Assembly: GCF_018881905.1 (NCBI RefSeq)
Contig: NZ_JACVPM010000001.1
Coordinates: 310,001-374,000 of the forward strand
DNA length: 64,000 nucleotides
Direction of reading: 5' to 3'
DNA from: Polynucleobacter sp. MG-27-Goln-C1
GTDB lineage: Bacteria > Pseudomonadota > Gammaproteobacteria > Burkholderiales > Burkholderiaceae
Shown: in pieces, positions 18,515 to 27,131 of the stretch
Numbering within the stretch: the stretch's first letter is position 1
Layout of the letters: the number at the start of each line of letters is the position of its first letter
The notes under the pieces: generated by a model
Seen by the model: only the letters and a program-made list of their open reading frames with translations
Database searches by the model: none
What the model was told of the DNA's origin: nothing
Position numbers and translations under genes: made by a program

Positions 18515-20798
18515 GGCCCTAGCGGCCCTTTTTCTTTCTGCAACCCTTGGGTTTGCTATTTGGACAGCTTTTAACCTCCAACTTATTTCTACTCGGTTAG
18601 ATGGTAATGTTTTTTCGCTGCTTCCAAAATCAGAGCGAAATGTTGTGGCCGAGGAGTTTATTGACCGTGTAGCCAAAAATGGCGAAAGATCACTGGTTGT
18701 ACTATTGAGTTCAAGCAAGCTTGAGGTATCTATAGAGGCGGAAAAAACGTTCAAGTCCTTAATTGAGGGCTTGGCTGTCAAGAGCGCACCTCCGCAAGAT
18801 GGCTACTCTGAATACGTATCCAAGCTTCTATCCCATAAGTCCGGACTGCTCACTCCGGATGACATTGCGCAGCTAGATAGTCAGGCAGCACCTTTTTGGC
18901 TTGATAAGTCTAATGCGATGGCTTATTCCATGGGTAATTCGCTCATTCCCTGGAAGGATGATCCCTTCGGCCTGCTGGGTGATTGGCTATACAGACTAGG
19001 TGGCGTGACTAAGGTGAGGCCTTATGGCGATGGTCTGGTTGTTGAGAGGGCGGGAGTCTCTTATGTCGTTTTGCCTATGGAGATTAATGCCTCTGTGGAT
19101 TCATTGTCTGCCCAGGTTGTTCTTGCTGATGCAATCAATGCTGCGATTAGGGGGACCAAACTCAAGCACCAAGGAGTGGACGCTCTTAAGGCCGGGGTTA
19201 TTTTCTTTGCCTCTGACACTTCAAAATCAATCGAAGCAGATATTTCATTGATTGGATTAATTTCCGGCATCTCCGCATTGCTTCTGATAGTTTTTATCTT
19301 CAGAAGTCTTTATGCGGTTGGATTTGTTTTGCTAACTGTCTCGATTGGTTTTATGTATGCCGTCCTGGCATGTTTTTTCATCTTTCCAAAAGTCTATATT
19401 TTGACGCTAGCTTTCGGCACAAGCTTAATAGGAATGTCTGTTGACTATTGCCTATATTGGCTAACCGCTTCAATTGAAGACAATAAAAATCCGCTTGAGA
19501 GAAGGCGCTATCTATTGCCTGGAATGTTCCTGGCTTTAATTACAACGGCAATAGGTTACTTTTTGATGGCCATTACACCATTTCCGGTGTTATCTCAGAT
19601 GGCGGTTTTTTCTATAGCCGGTATATCGGCCGCTTGGTTAACCGTAGTTCTGATTTTTCCACACGTCAATAAATTACGTTTTAGTGCGGGCAGTTCTTTT
19701 GCGCTGGTTCATTTCATTCAACCCAAAAATTATCGAATTGCAATTGCAGCTCGAAAAGTGATTGTTGCTGCAATGATCCTAGTATCCCTTTATGGTATTT
19801 TTTTCTCACGCTCCAATGACAATATTAAATCTCTAGCAAGTTTTGATAAGGAATTGATAGCTCAGCAAATAAAAACTTCAGAGATTCTTGATTTACCAAG
19901 TCCATCTCAATTTTTTATTGTTAGCGGATCTACTGATGAGGAGGTTCTCAATAGGGCTGAGCAGCTAACTCATCAGTTAGACAAATTTGTCGTGGATGGG
20001 GTAATTACTGGATATCAGTCATTAACCAGGTTTGTTCCATCTACTGCTACGCAAAACATAGCAAGTAAGGCATACGCATCCCAGGGCAGGGCAAATGCTA
20101 CAAAGCAGATTGCTAAGGAGTTTGGCATGGACCCAGCCTGGGCGCAAAGCCAAAATCAAATCAATGCGCCGCTAACAATTAATGAGATACGGGATACCCC
20201 TCTTTACAATAGGTTGTCTTATCTTTGGTTTGCGTCGGATGCATCATCGATTAAATCAACCGCAGTTCTATTAACTGGGGTTAATAGTGCAGAAGCGGTA
20301 GGAAAGCTCTCTAAGTTGGCGGAGCCGGACATATTTTGGGTTGATAAACCCCAAGAAATTTCAGATGTATTCGCTAGATACAGAACCATTTTTTCTTATG
20401 TTGTTGCACTTGGCTACTTATTAACATTCGTGGCGATTTACTTGAAGTACGGTAAGAGTGCTTGGAGGGCTGTTTTGCCTCCGATTTTGGCAACTTGTCT
20501 TACTCTAGCCATTCTCACTATAGCTGGTGAAACAATTACACTCATGACTGTCATTGCATTTGCCTTACTTCTTGGCGTGGGTACTGATTATGGAATCTTC
20601 CTCCTCCAGTATCCTTCTGATAAGAGGGTGCTGCTATCAATATCAATTGCAGCATTGATGACCTTAATTTCCTTCGGCAGCCTTTCTTTGAGCTCCGTTC
20701 CGGCAATACATAGTTTTGGTATTGCGCTACTTTTCGGTGTTTTAATATCTTGGTTGCTAACTCTATTTTTTGCCAAAAAAGTTGATACAGGTGAGTAA
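18492..20798 (+). CDS. MMPL-type RND exporter
   Basis: A 768-residue inner-membrane transporter with the two-half MMPL/RND plan: TM1 near 8-28, a periplasmic loop, a five-helix bundle (about 250-400), a further long loop, and a second bundle (about 630-760). Signatures include FGTSLIGMSVDYCLYW and, in the second half, LLLGVGTDYGIFLL, the paired GxxxDY elements of proton-coupled RND/MMPL pumps. In APE operons it is the proposed exporter moving the polyene conjugate to the outer membrane. Confidence 0.9.
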   Translation: MKHFNSSKALAALFLSATLGFAIWTAFNLQLISTRLDGNVFSLLPKSERNVVAEEFIDRVAKNGERSLVVLLSSSKLEVSIEAEKTFKSLIEGLAVKSAPPQDGYSEYVSKLLSHKSGLLTPDDIAQLDSQAAPFWLDKSNAMAYSMGNSLIPWKDDPFGLLGDWLYRLGGVTKVRPYGDGLVVERAGVSYVVLPMEINASVDSLSAQVVLADAINAAIRGTKLKHQGVDALKAGVIFFASDTSKSIEADISLIGLISGISALLLIVFIFRSLYAVGFVLLTVSIGFMYAVLACFFIFPKVYILTLAFGTSLIGMSVDYCLYWLTASIEDNKNPLERRRYLLPGMFLALITTAIGYFLMAITPFPVLSQMAVFSIAGISAAWLTVVLIFPHVNKLRFSAGSSFALVHFIQPKNYRIAIAARKVIVAAMILVSLYGIFFSRSNDNIKSLASFDKELIAQQIKTSEILDLPSPSQFFIVSGSTDEEVLNRAEQLTHQLDKFVVDGVITGYQSLTRFVPSTATQNIASKAYASQGRANATKQIAKEFGMDPAWAQSQNQINAPLTINEIRDTPLYNRLSYLWFASDASSIKSTAVLLTGVNSAEAVGKLSKLAEPDIFWVDKPQEISDVFARYRTIFSYVVALGYLLTFVAIYLKYGKSAWRAVLPPILATCLTLAILTIAGETITLMTVIAFALLLGVGTDYGIFLLQYPSDKRVLLSISIAALMTLISFGSLSLSSVPAIHSFGIALLFGVLISWLLTLFFAKKVDTGE

Positions 20799-21339
20799 TC
20801 ATTTAATTATTCGTTTGCTGGGAATGCTCCTCACTGTCCTTGCATTGAGCTCATGCTCTACTGTATTTCTGAACGACTCTGATGGCACAAGCCTTAATGC
20901 ATTAGGTGAGCCACGCATCCTTGAGATGCAAATGCATTTAATAAGGGGGTCTGACTCCTACACAATGGATCTTGTAGTTGAGGTGCGTAAATCTGGCTTA
21001 ACGGTGGTCGGATCGTCATTTGGGGTTCGAGTATTTACGCTTTCATATGACGGTGCCGTTATAGCGGAGGGCACTGGAGCTGGTTTGCCATTTTATGTGC
21101 CAAATCAGTTGATTCTGGACGATGTCATCTTGGCGCTTTCCTCAAGGCAATCTTTGGAGTCTAACTTGCCAAAGAACTGCCAGCTAGTAAGGGATGGAGA
21201 TGTCGGGAAGATATACTGTGACGAGCGGCTCTTGGTAAATATTACGCACCAAAAGACTGCCAATAAAAACAATCTTGTTTTGGTGGAGAGATTCCAGCCA
21301 GAATACAAAGTTAATTTCGTTATAAGTGAAGTTAAGTGA
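20791..21339 (+). CDS. DUF3261-type lipoprotein of APE clusters
   Basis: Predicted lipoprotein of 182 residues from GTG 20791 with signal LLTVLALSSC (lipobox LSSC). The body is beta-rich and fits the DUF3261 lipoproteins found next to APE MMPL exporters, possibly receiving the pigment at the outer membrane. A TTG at 20770 would add seven residues, but GTG 20791 gives a cleaner signal peptide and overlaps the exporter's stop by eight bases. Confidence 0.75.
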   Translation: MSNHLIIRLLGMLLTVLALSSCSTVFLNDSDGTSLNALGEPRILEMQMHLIRGSDSYTMDLVVEVRKSGLTVVGSSFGVRVFTLSYDGAVIAEGTGAGLPFYVPNQLILDDVILALSSRQSLESNLPKNCQLVRDGDVGKIYCDERLLVNITHQKTANKNNLVLVERFQPEYKVNFVISEVK

Positions 21340-22496
21340 CTATTTATATCAATAATTATTCGATTGTTAGCCCATTGGGTTATGGCATCGCAGAAACTCG
21401 TAAAAACCTCTTTTCTGGCATTAGTCCGGGGATGATGAAAACGGAAAAATATAGCCCCGGAAGATCGCTTTTTTTGGGGTTGGCTGGCGATCAGTTGCCC
21501 GATCTAAGCTTAGCGCCTATAAAGCATCGCTCAAGAAATAACCAATTACTTTTAGCGGCCCTTCAGGGGATTGAAGATAGTTTTTATCTGCTATCAAACG
21601 GGGTGGATAAAAGTCGTATAGCTATTGTGATTGGTTCAAGCACTTCGGGTATTTCCGGGGAAGAGGACGCCTTCCCTTATTTGATGGAAAACAATAAATT
21701 TCCAGAGACATTTGACTTGGCACAGAGATTGTTTTGCTCGCCCGCCAATTTCCTTGCTGATAGATTGGGCGTTACTGGAATTGTGCATGGAATATCAACG
21801 GCATGCACATCAAGTGCTAAAGCAATTACCAGCGGTGCCAGGCTATTAAAGTCTGGGATGGCGGATTTAGTGATCGCCGGTGGAGTTGATACGCTATGTA
21901 AATTTACTGTTGCGGGATTTACTGCGATTGAGTCTGTATCTGCCGATCGTTGCAATCCCTTATCACTTAATAGATCTGGGATAAATATTGGAGAGGGCAG
22001 CGCATTGCTCTTAATGAGTCGCCAACCTGGGGATATCTCTCTTTCAGGATGGGGTGAGAGTTCTGATGGTCATCACATCTCAGCGCCAGACCCAAGTGGT
22101 TTTGGCGCATCATTGGCAGTCAATAATGCGCTGAAGATGTCAGCCAAGGAAATTGACCAAGTTGAATATATAAACTTACATGGTACGGCTACACGGCAGA
22201 ACGATGCAATGGAGTCTCGACTTATTGGCACATTAGGATTTAAGTGCCCTGTTAGTTCCACTAAGCCACTCACTGGACATACGCTTGGGGCTGCAGGTGC
22301 AATTGAGGCCGTAGTTTCTTGTCTTACTCTTGCTGGTGATGGACGACTACCCCCTCATATTTGGGATGAAGTGCAGGATCCCGAGTTGCCAAAACTCAAC
22401 ATTGCGGGTAAATATGCAAGCCCACCTAAGGTTGTTATGACTAATAATTTTGCATTTGGTGGCAACAACACCTCCCTCATTTTGGAAGCAGTTTGA
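21336..22496 (+). CDS. Beta-ketoacyl-ACP synthase (APE ketosynthase 2)
   Basis: Second condensing enzyme, 386 residues, with an intact triad: C157 in GISTACTSSA, H282 in NLHGTATRQND and H315 in PLTGHTLGAAG. It is diverged from KS1 and shorter, with an abbreviated N-terminal region, like the initiating or short-chain KS that APE operons carry in addition to the KS/CLF pair. Start is GTG 21336, overlapping the previous stop (GTGA). Which KS initiates and which elongates cannot be decided from sequence alone. Confidence 0.88.
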   Translation: MTIYINNYSIVSPLGYGIAETRKNLFSGISPGMMKTEKYSPGRSLFLGLAGDQLPDLSLAPIKHRSRNNQLLLAALQGIEDSFYLLSNGVDKSRIAIVIGSSTSGISGEEDAFPYLMENNKFPETFDLAQRLFCSPANFLADRLGVTGIVHGISTACTSSAKAITSGARLLKSGMADLVIAGGVDTLCKFTVAGFTAIESVSADRCNPLSLNRSGINIGEGSALLLMSRQPGDISLSGWGESSDGHHISAPDPSGFGASLAVNNALKMSAKEIDQVEYINLHGTATRQNDAMESRLIGTLGFKCPVSSTKPLTGHTLGAAGAIEAVVSCLTLAGDGRLPPHIWDEVQDPELPKLNIAGKYASPPKVVMTNNFAFGGNNTSLILEAV

Positions 22497-22936
22497 ACTC
22501 TAAATTAACCGAATTGCTCCCGCATGCATTACCAATGCTTTTGGTGGATGAGCTGATTTCGAGCACTGATGATTCTGCTGTTGTTGCAGTAACTATTAGG
22601 AATGACTATCCATTTTCTGGGGATAGTGTTGGCACTTGGGTTGGTCTGGAGTTGATGGCGCAGTCAGCGGCTGTATTGTCAAAACTGAGAAAGCAACAGA
22701 AATCTGAAAAGCCTTCGCTGGGATTCTTACTTGGTAGTAGAAGTTACGCCGCTTACATTCCTAAGTTTTCTCCTGGCCAGCAGGTTTTGGTGGAGATTCG
22801 ATTGGATCCTGAAAGTCTAGGGCAGGCCACGATTACCGCTTCAGGTGCCATTAGAGATACCTCGGGACAGTTAATTTGTGAAGGCGTTCTCACCTTGTTC
22901 GAGCCGAATGATGATGCTTTATATTTATCCAAATGA
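22493..22936 (+). CDS. 3-hydroxyacyl-ACP dehydratase (hotdog fold) of APE cluster
   Basis: A 147-residue hotdog-fold protein resembling the APE dehydratase ApeP. It opens LLPHALPMLLVDEL, comparable to the catalytic His segment of FabZ-like enzymes, and continues GTWVGLELMAQSAAVL, the central helix. It removes water from 3-hydroxyacyl-ACP to leave a trans double bond. With no enoyl reductase in the operon, the double bonds would accumulate as a polyene. It may pair with the dehydratase domain of the AMP-ligase protein. Start is TTG 22493 (TTGA overlap). Confidence 0.85.
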   Translation: MNSKLTELLPHALPMLLVDELISSTDDSAVVAVTIRNDYPFSGDSVGTWVGLELMAQSAAVLSKLRKQQKSEKPSLGFLLGSRSYAAYIPKFSPGQQVLVEIRLDPESLGQATITASGAIRDTSGQLICEGVLTLFEPNDDALYLSK

Positions 22937-23667
22937 AACTAAATAAAACCGTTCTTATTACCGGTGCAAGCAAAGGTATTGGCAGGGCTATTGCTTACAA
23001 ATTGGCTGCTGAAGGCTACGACCTAGTACTTCATTGCAGATCTAGCATGAGTGAATTGGAGTCATTGGCTGGCTCACTTCAAAAAGAATTTAATACCGAT
23101 TCATCTCTTTTGCAGTTTGATGTTTCGGATAGGGCGGCATCTAAAGATGCCCTTGAGAATTATTTGGCGAAAGCTGGTGCACCCTATGGCGTTGTTTGTA
23201 ATGCAGGAATTACTGCTGACAATGCATTCCCCGCGATGCTTGGTGGGGAATGGGATAGCGTTATTGATACAAACTTAGGTTCTTTTTATAACGTACTTCA
23301 TCCCTTGGTTATGCCCATGGTTTCAGCTAGAAGACCGGGAAGAATTATTACCATGTCATCTGTTTCAGGCGTAATGGGTAACAGGGGGCAAGTGAACTAC
23401 AGCGCCTCAAAGGCTGGAATTATCGGCGCAACCAAGGCCTTGGCTATTGAGCTGGCCAAAAGGAATATTACCGTTAACTGTGTAGCGCCGGGACTAATAG
23501 AGACCGACATGGTTTCTCAAGAGCTTGCTGATGCTGCCATAAAGAGTGTGCCAGCCCAGAGAATGGGTAAGCCAGAAGAGGTGGCTGCAGCCGTGAGTTT
23601 TTTGATGAGTGAAGGGGCTTCGTACATCACTCGTCAGGTAATCTCCGTCAACGGCGGAATGATTTAG
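22933..23667 (+). CDS. 3-oxoacyl-ACP reductase (FabG-like SDR)
   Basis: NADPH-dependent ketoreductase of 244 residues that converts 3-ketoacyl-ACP to 3-hydroxyacyl-ACP. SDR signature: TGASKGIG (10-17), NAG (90-92), N114, and the catalytic S143-Y156-K160 in the SSVSGVMGNRGQVNYSASK block. It is the last gene of the operon, joined to the dehydratase by an ATGA overlap. Together with KS, CLF and DH it completes the condense-reduce-dehydrate cycle. A separate housekeeping fabG is expected elsewhere. Confidence 0.9.
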   Translation: MKLNKTVLITGASKGIGRAIAYKLAAEGYDLVLHCRSSMSELESLAGSLQKEFNTDSSLLQFDVSDRAASKDALENYLAKAGAPYGVVCNAGITADNAFPAMLGGEWDSVIDTNLGSFYNVLHPLVMPMVSARRPGRIITMSSVSGVMGNRGQVNYSASKAGIIGATKALAIELAKRNITVNCVAPGLIETDMVSQELADAAIKSVPAQRMGKPEEVAAAVSFLMSEGASYITRQVISVNGGMI

Positions 23668-23681
23668 GACTTGCGAGCCAT

Positions 23682-23709
23682 AAGGAGGAGGGGTTGCCCC
23701 TCGCTCCTA
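23682..23709. terminator. GC-rich hairpin at the end of the pigment operon
   Basis: GAGGGG and CCCCTC pair across a 3-base loop, extended by AGGAG/CTCCT with a one-base bulge. It lies 15 bases past the last stop, between convergent genes. No T-run follows on either strand, so it may be a 3'-end stabiliser or a weak terminator rather than a classic intrinsic one. Confidence 0.45.
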
Positions 23710-23721
23710 AGTGCATCCTGC

Positions 23722-24090
23722 TTACTGTGCAGCTCCTTTTTTAGCTTTCTTTTCTTCTTCTTTTTGAATTTCTTTCATTACTTTTTTGCCGTACTCAGAA
23801 TTCACTGGACCCTGGCATTTGAAATCTAGATCAATGATGCTCGTATTGGGTGAGGCTGGATCAACCCTTAAGTTTTCCTTGGTCACTTCAATTCCATTGG
23901 CACTCTTCTCGGCGCAGAATTTTTCAGCATGCTGGTAAGCGCGCAACTTTACTTTAGCGGCATCCCCTTGGGCTACGTTGATCGTATAGGCGCCATCACC
24001 CTTAGGTAAAACACCCGTTGTGGTAGCGCAGGCAACAACGAACAAACCTGTCAACAGGATGAGAATATTTTTGGCGTTAGAAAACTTCAT
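23722..24090 (-). CDS. Small predicted lipoprotein with Lys/Glu-rich tail
   Basis: 122 residues with lipoprotein signal ILLTGLFVVAC (lipobox VVAC), so probably membrane-anchored. The body holds a pair of Cys residues (in EKFCAEKSA and DFKCQGPV) and ends in a highly charged KEIQKEEEKKAKKG tail. A strong AGGGGG precedes the ATG at 24090. I do not recognise a characterised family. It is convergent with the pigment operon and divergent from galE, with no evident functional link to either. Confidence 0.75.
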   Translation of the reverse strand: MKFSNAKNILILLTGLFVVACATTTGVLPKGDGAYTINVAQGDAAKVKLRAYQHAEKFCAEKSANGIEVTKENLRVDPASPNTSIIDLDFKCQGPVNSEYGKKVMKEIQKEEEKKAKKGAAQ

Positions 24091-24190
24091 TTTTACCCCC
24101 TAGAGTTATATTTTTACAAAATCTATATAGGATTATTGTATGTTAAATTTCTCTTAATTTTTGTATATAACTTAGGTGCTTTTGCTAGAT

Positions 24191-25189
24191 ATGATTCTTC
24201 TGACCGGCGCCACTGGCTATATAGGCTCTCATCTCTGGATAGAGCTCCTGAAGGGGCCCACCCCAGTTCTGGGCTTGGATAACCTCTCCAATTCTTCTGC
24301 TAAAACTCTGGATGTTATTGCCGCCATCTCAGGTAAGACCCCGGCATTTATTAAGGGTGATATTAGGGATGTTGAACTGCTCGAGGACGTATTTTCCAGA
24401 AACTGTATAACAAGCGTTATTCATCTTGCTGGGCTGAAGGATGTGCAAGAGTCCGAAGAGAGGCGACTTGAATACTTTGATGTCAATATTCAAGGTTTCA
24501 AAAATTTACTCCAAGTAATGCGAGCACATAGTTGCTTGAAAATAATTTTTAGCTCCTCTGCGGCTATATATGGGCAACATGCAATATCGCCAATCTTAGA
24601 AGGGGTTAGCGCAGCACCTGCCAACTATTATGGTGAAACTAAATTGGAGGGGGAGCGCCTTCTTGCCCAGGAATTTAATAAGCACCCGGCAATAAGCTCT
24701 GTGAGCCTCAGGTATTTCAATGTCGCAGGAAAACATGCGTCTGGATTATTGCAAGATTACGTATCCTCAAATGCGCATTCTCTTTTCGCTGAGATTGAGA
24801 GTGTTCTACTGGGTCGGGCAAGTGCGCTATCTGTATTTGGCGATGACTGGGGCACTCCAGATGGAACATGTATTAGGGATTATTTGCATGTTTCAGATCT
24901 TGCGCAGGGGCATATTGATGCCCTCGAGCTCTTGGGCGGTGTTGATAAGTGTGCTGCATTAAATCTTGGGCTCGGTATTGGCCAGAGCGTATACGACGTT
25001 ATTTCCACCTATGAGCGCATCACTGGCAGCTCTATACCTAAAGTTATAGCTGCCAGGCGGGCGGGCGATGTAGGGGTAAGTTTTGCTGATACTCATTTAG
25101 CTGCCGAGTTAATGGGCTGGAAGCCGAGAAAAACCTTGTCTGATATGTGTAGGGATAGCTATCAGTCTTGCACTAAGCGCTTGAGCTAG
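24191..25189 (+). CDS. galE: UDP-glucose 4-epimerase
   Basis: NAD-dependent extended SDR that interconverts UDP-glucose and UDP-galactose. About 332 residues with the Rossmann motif TGATGYIGSH at the N-terminus, S-S/S-A-A-I-Y catalytic serine region (FSSSAAIYG) and the catalytic YYGETK (Y-x3-K). GTG 24176 is an upstream alternative, but ATG 24191 places the glycine motif at the family-typical distance from the N-terminus and has AGG about 14 bases upstream. It stands alone, between the pigment region and umuDC. It could supply the sugar donor for the cluster's glycosyltransferase, which is speculative. Confidence 0.88.
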   Translation: MILLTGATGYIGSHLWIELLKGPTPVLGLDNLSNSSAKTLDVIAAISGKTPAFIKGDIRDVELLEDVFSRNCITSVIHLAGLKDVQESEERRLEYFDVNIQGFKNLLQVMRAHSCLKIIFSSSAAIYGQHAISPILEGVSAAPANYYGETKLEGERLLAQEFNKHPAISSVSLRYFNVAGKHASGLLQDYVSSNAHSLFAEIESVLLGRASALSVFGDDWGTPDGTCIRDYLHVSDLAQGHIDALELLGGVDKCAALNLGLGIGQSVYDVISTYERITGSSIPKVIAARRAGDVGVSFADTHLAAELMGWKPRKTLSDMCRDSYQSCTKRLS

Positions 25190-25242
25190 CCCCCTTAAAA
25201 AGGGGTCAAAAACCACGTTTTTGAAAAAATAAGGCCCGGGTA

Positions 25243-25272
25243 TTGAAATACTGTATGGATATACAGTATATT
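25243..25272 (+). promoter_or_regulatory. umuDC promoter overlapped by the SOS box
   Basis: TTGAAA (25243-25248) and TATATT (25267-25272) are separated by 18 bases, and the spacer holds the LexA site. A start point about 7 bases past the -10 would coincide with the umuD ATG at 25280, and no Shine-Dalgarno is visible, so the transcript may be leaderless. The promoter assignment is inferred from spacing. Confidence 0.65.
25249..25268. promoter_or_regulatory. LexA-binding SOS box
   Basis: CTGT-N8-ACAG with flanking TA on both sides, matching the enterobacterial/betaproteobacterial LexA consensus nearly perfectly (only the GG in the central eight bases breaks the AT alternation). It sits 12 bases upstream of umuD between the -35 and -10, so LexA should fully occlude the promoter until DNA damage. 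Confidence 0.95.
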
Positions 25273-25279
25273 AGAACCC

Positions 25280-25777
25280 ATGGCACTTATCGCACTTCCA
25301 CAAAGCTCCTCAGAAAGCACGCTGACCCAGGACCCACAGGCCTTGGCAGCCAATGGCGCCTATGAGTTCAAGCTCCTGAGCCACCGCATTTCAGCGGGAT
25401 TTCCGAGCCCAGCAGCGGATTATGCGGAGGAAGGTCTCGATTTAAACCACTATTTAGTCCAAAACAAGCCAGCTACCTTCATGTTCACCGTCAAGGGTGA
25501 TTCGATGATGGGTGCGGGTATTTGTGACGGCGACAAGGTGGTGGTCGATAAAGCCCTCAAGCCAAAACATAAAGACATTGTTGTTGCCGTAGTGGACGAT
25601 GAGTACACCATCAAGCGCCTCTATCAATTGCGTGGCAAAACCGAGCTTCAGCCAGAGAACCCAAATTACGAGCCCATTACCTTTAACGAGAACAGCGAAC
25701 TCCAAATCTGGGGTGTAGTCGTTGGAGTAGTGCGCAAGTACAGCCACGCAAGCAGCAGAAACGGGAGGTCCGCATGA
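25280..25777 (+). CDS. umuD: UmuD, RecA-activated subunit of DNA polymerase V
   Basis: A LexA-like serine protease of 165 residues whose self-cleaved form joins UmuC in error-prone polymerase V. The cleavage site is A39-G40 in RISAGFPSP. The catalytic Ser75 lies in [10 protein letters not shown] and Lys112 in YTIKRLY. The start ATG at 25280 has no visible ribosome site. The gene is directly controlled by the SOS box just upstream and overlaps umuC by four bases (ATGA). The N-terminal arm is a little longer than in E. coli. All functional residues are present. Confidence 0.95.
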   Translation: MALIALPQSSSESTLTQDPQALAANGAYEFKLLSHRISAGFPSPAADYAEEGLDLNHYLVQNKPATFMFTVKGDSMMGAGICDGDKVVVDKALKPKHKDIVVAVVDDEYTIKRLYQLRGKTELQPENPNYEPITFNENSELQIWGVVVGVVRKYSHASSRNGRSA

Positions 25778-27075
25778 ACCAAGCTGGCCAAACTAATCAA
25801 CTCTTCGCACTCGTAGATGTGAACAACTTCTACGTATCTTGCGAGCGCGTATTTGCTCCCAAGTTAGAAGATGTACCAATGGTGGTGCTATCCAATAACG
25901 ATGGTTGTGCAGTAGCGCGTAGTGCTGAAGTTAAAGCGCTGGGCGTGAAGATGGGTACACCCTGGTTTCAGATGAAAGATCTGGCTAAGCAACATGGCAT
26001 CCAGGCTTATTCCTCAAACTACACTTTGTATGGCGATATGAGCGGTAGGGTAGTGGAAGTCTTAAGAAAGTTCACACCCAATCTCGAGGTCTACAGTATT
26101 GATGAGAGCTTTCTGCAAATCGAGACAGTGCTCAAGCAATATGCTGACCCAACTAGCTTAGGTCAAATCATTAAGCAAGATGTTAAAGACACTACAGGCT
26201 TGCCTGTATGCGTTGGTATTGGTGCTAGCAAGACTCTTGCTAAGTTAGCCAATCACTTGGCTAAAAAGAATCCCCAGTTTGCTGGTGTATGTGACATCAG
26301 TTCTATGTCTAAAGAAGCGCTCTATCAATGGATGGCAGAGACAGCCGTAGGTGAGGTGTGGGGTATTGGAGGCAAGACTGCCAAGAAACTCAAAGAGCTC
26401 AAGATCAATAGCGTATTTGATCTAGTGCAAGTATCACCACAAGCGATGCGTCAACAGTTTGGTGTTGTAATTGAGCGCATTTGCTACGAGTTGCGTGGCG
26501 TATCTTGCCTGCAGCTCGAAGAAGTGGCCCCAGCTAAACAGCAGATTATTTCTTCAAGAAGCTTTGGTAAGCCAGTGACCTCCATGGAAGAGTTAGCTGA
26601 GTCTGTTGCTACTCATGCTGCAAGAGGTGCCGAGAAACTCAGAAGCCAAAAGTCAGTCACGGGCGCACTCACTATTTTTGTGCAAACCAATCCACATAAG
26701 CCGTTTGAGCCACAACACCATCAAAGCATCACAGTAGTTCTGAGCGACCCTAGTGACAACACCTTAACCCTCACTAGCGCTGCATTAAAGGGGCTAAAGC
26801 AAATCTATAAGACAGGCTTTAAGTACAAAAAAGCAGGCGTCATTCTCAATCTCTTGGCTGACAAACCCACCATGCAGCAATCATTATTTGATGACATGGA
26901 AGTCAAAGGCAAATCTGCTGGACTCATGAAAGCCATGGACTCGATCAATACTCGTTTTGGTAATGCCGCCATCAAAACCGCAGCATCTGGAACTAAGCAA
27001 GACTGGCAAATGAGATCAGGCAATAGATCGCCAAACTACACCACGCAGTGGGATGAATTACCCGTAGCACGATAA
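25774..27075 (+). CDS. umuC: UmuC, Y-family DNA polymerase V catalytic subunit
   Basis: Translesion polymerase (433 residues) that copies damaged DNA with UmuD' and RecA. Catalytic carboxylates are D15 in ALVDVNNFY and D110-E111 in YSIDESFL. A helix-hairpin-helix region ([15 protein letters not shown]) follows, then the little-finger domain and the DUF4113-like C-terminus with the tail [17 protein letters not shown] coupling to umuD is standard. Induction is through the SOS box upstream of umuD. It looks intact. Confidence 0.97.
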   Translation: MNQAGQTNQLFALVDVNNFYVSCERVFAPKLEDVPMVVLSNNDGCAVARSAEVKALGVKMGTPWFQMKDLAKQHGIQAYSSNYTLYGDMSGRVVEVLRKFTPNLEVYSIDESFLQIETVLKQYADPTSLGQIIKQDVKDTTGLPVCVGIGASKTLAKLANHLAKKNPQFAGVCDISSMSKEALYQWMAETAVGEVWGIGGKTAKKLKELKINSVFDLVQVSPQAMRQQFGVVIERICYELRGVSCLQLEEVAPAKQQIISSRSFGKPVTSMEELAESVATHAARGAEKLRSQKSVTGALTIFVQTNPHKPFEPQHHQSITVVLSDPSDNTLTLTSAALKGLKQIYKTGFKYKKAGVILNLLADKPTMQQSLFDDMEVKGKSAGLMKAMDSINTRFGNAAIKTAASGTKQDWQMRSGNRSPNYTTQWDELPVAR

Positions 27076-27131
27076 ATAATTAATCAACCAATCAAGTAAA
27101 AATCAAGCAAAAGCAAACAAGGAGAAATCAA

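Noticed and set aside
25192..25206. CCCCTT/AAGGGG hairpin after galE as an intrinsic terminator
   Set aside because: The stem is short and followed by A-rich sequence on the coding strand, with no T-run, so I could not support it.
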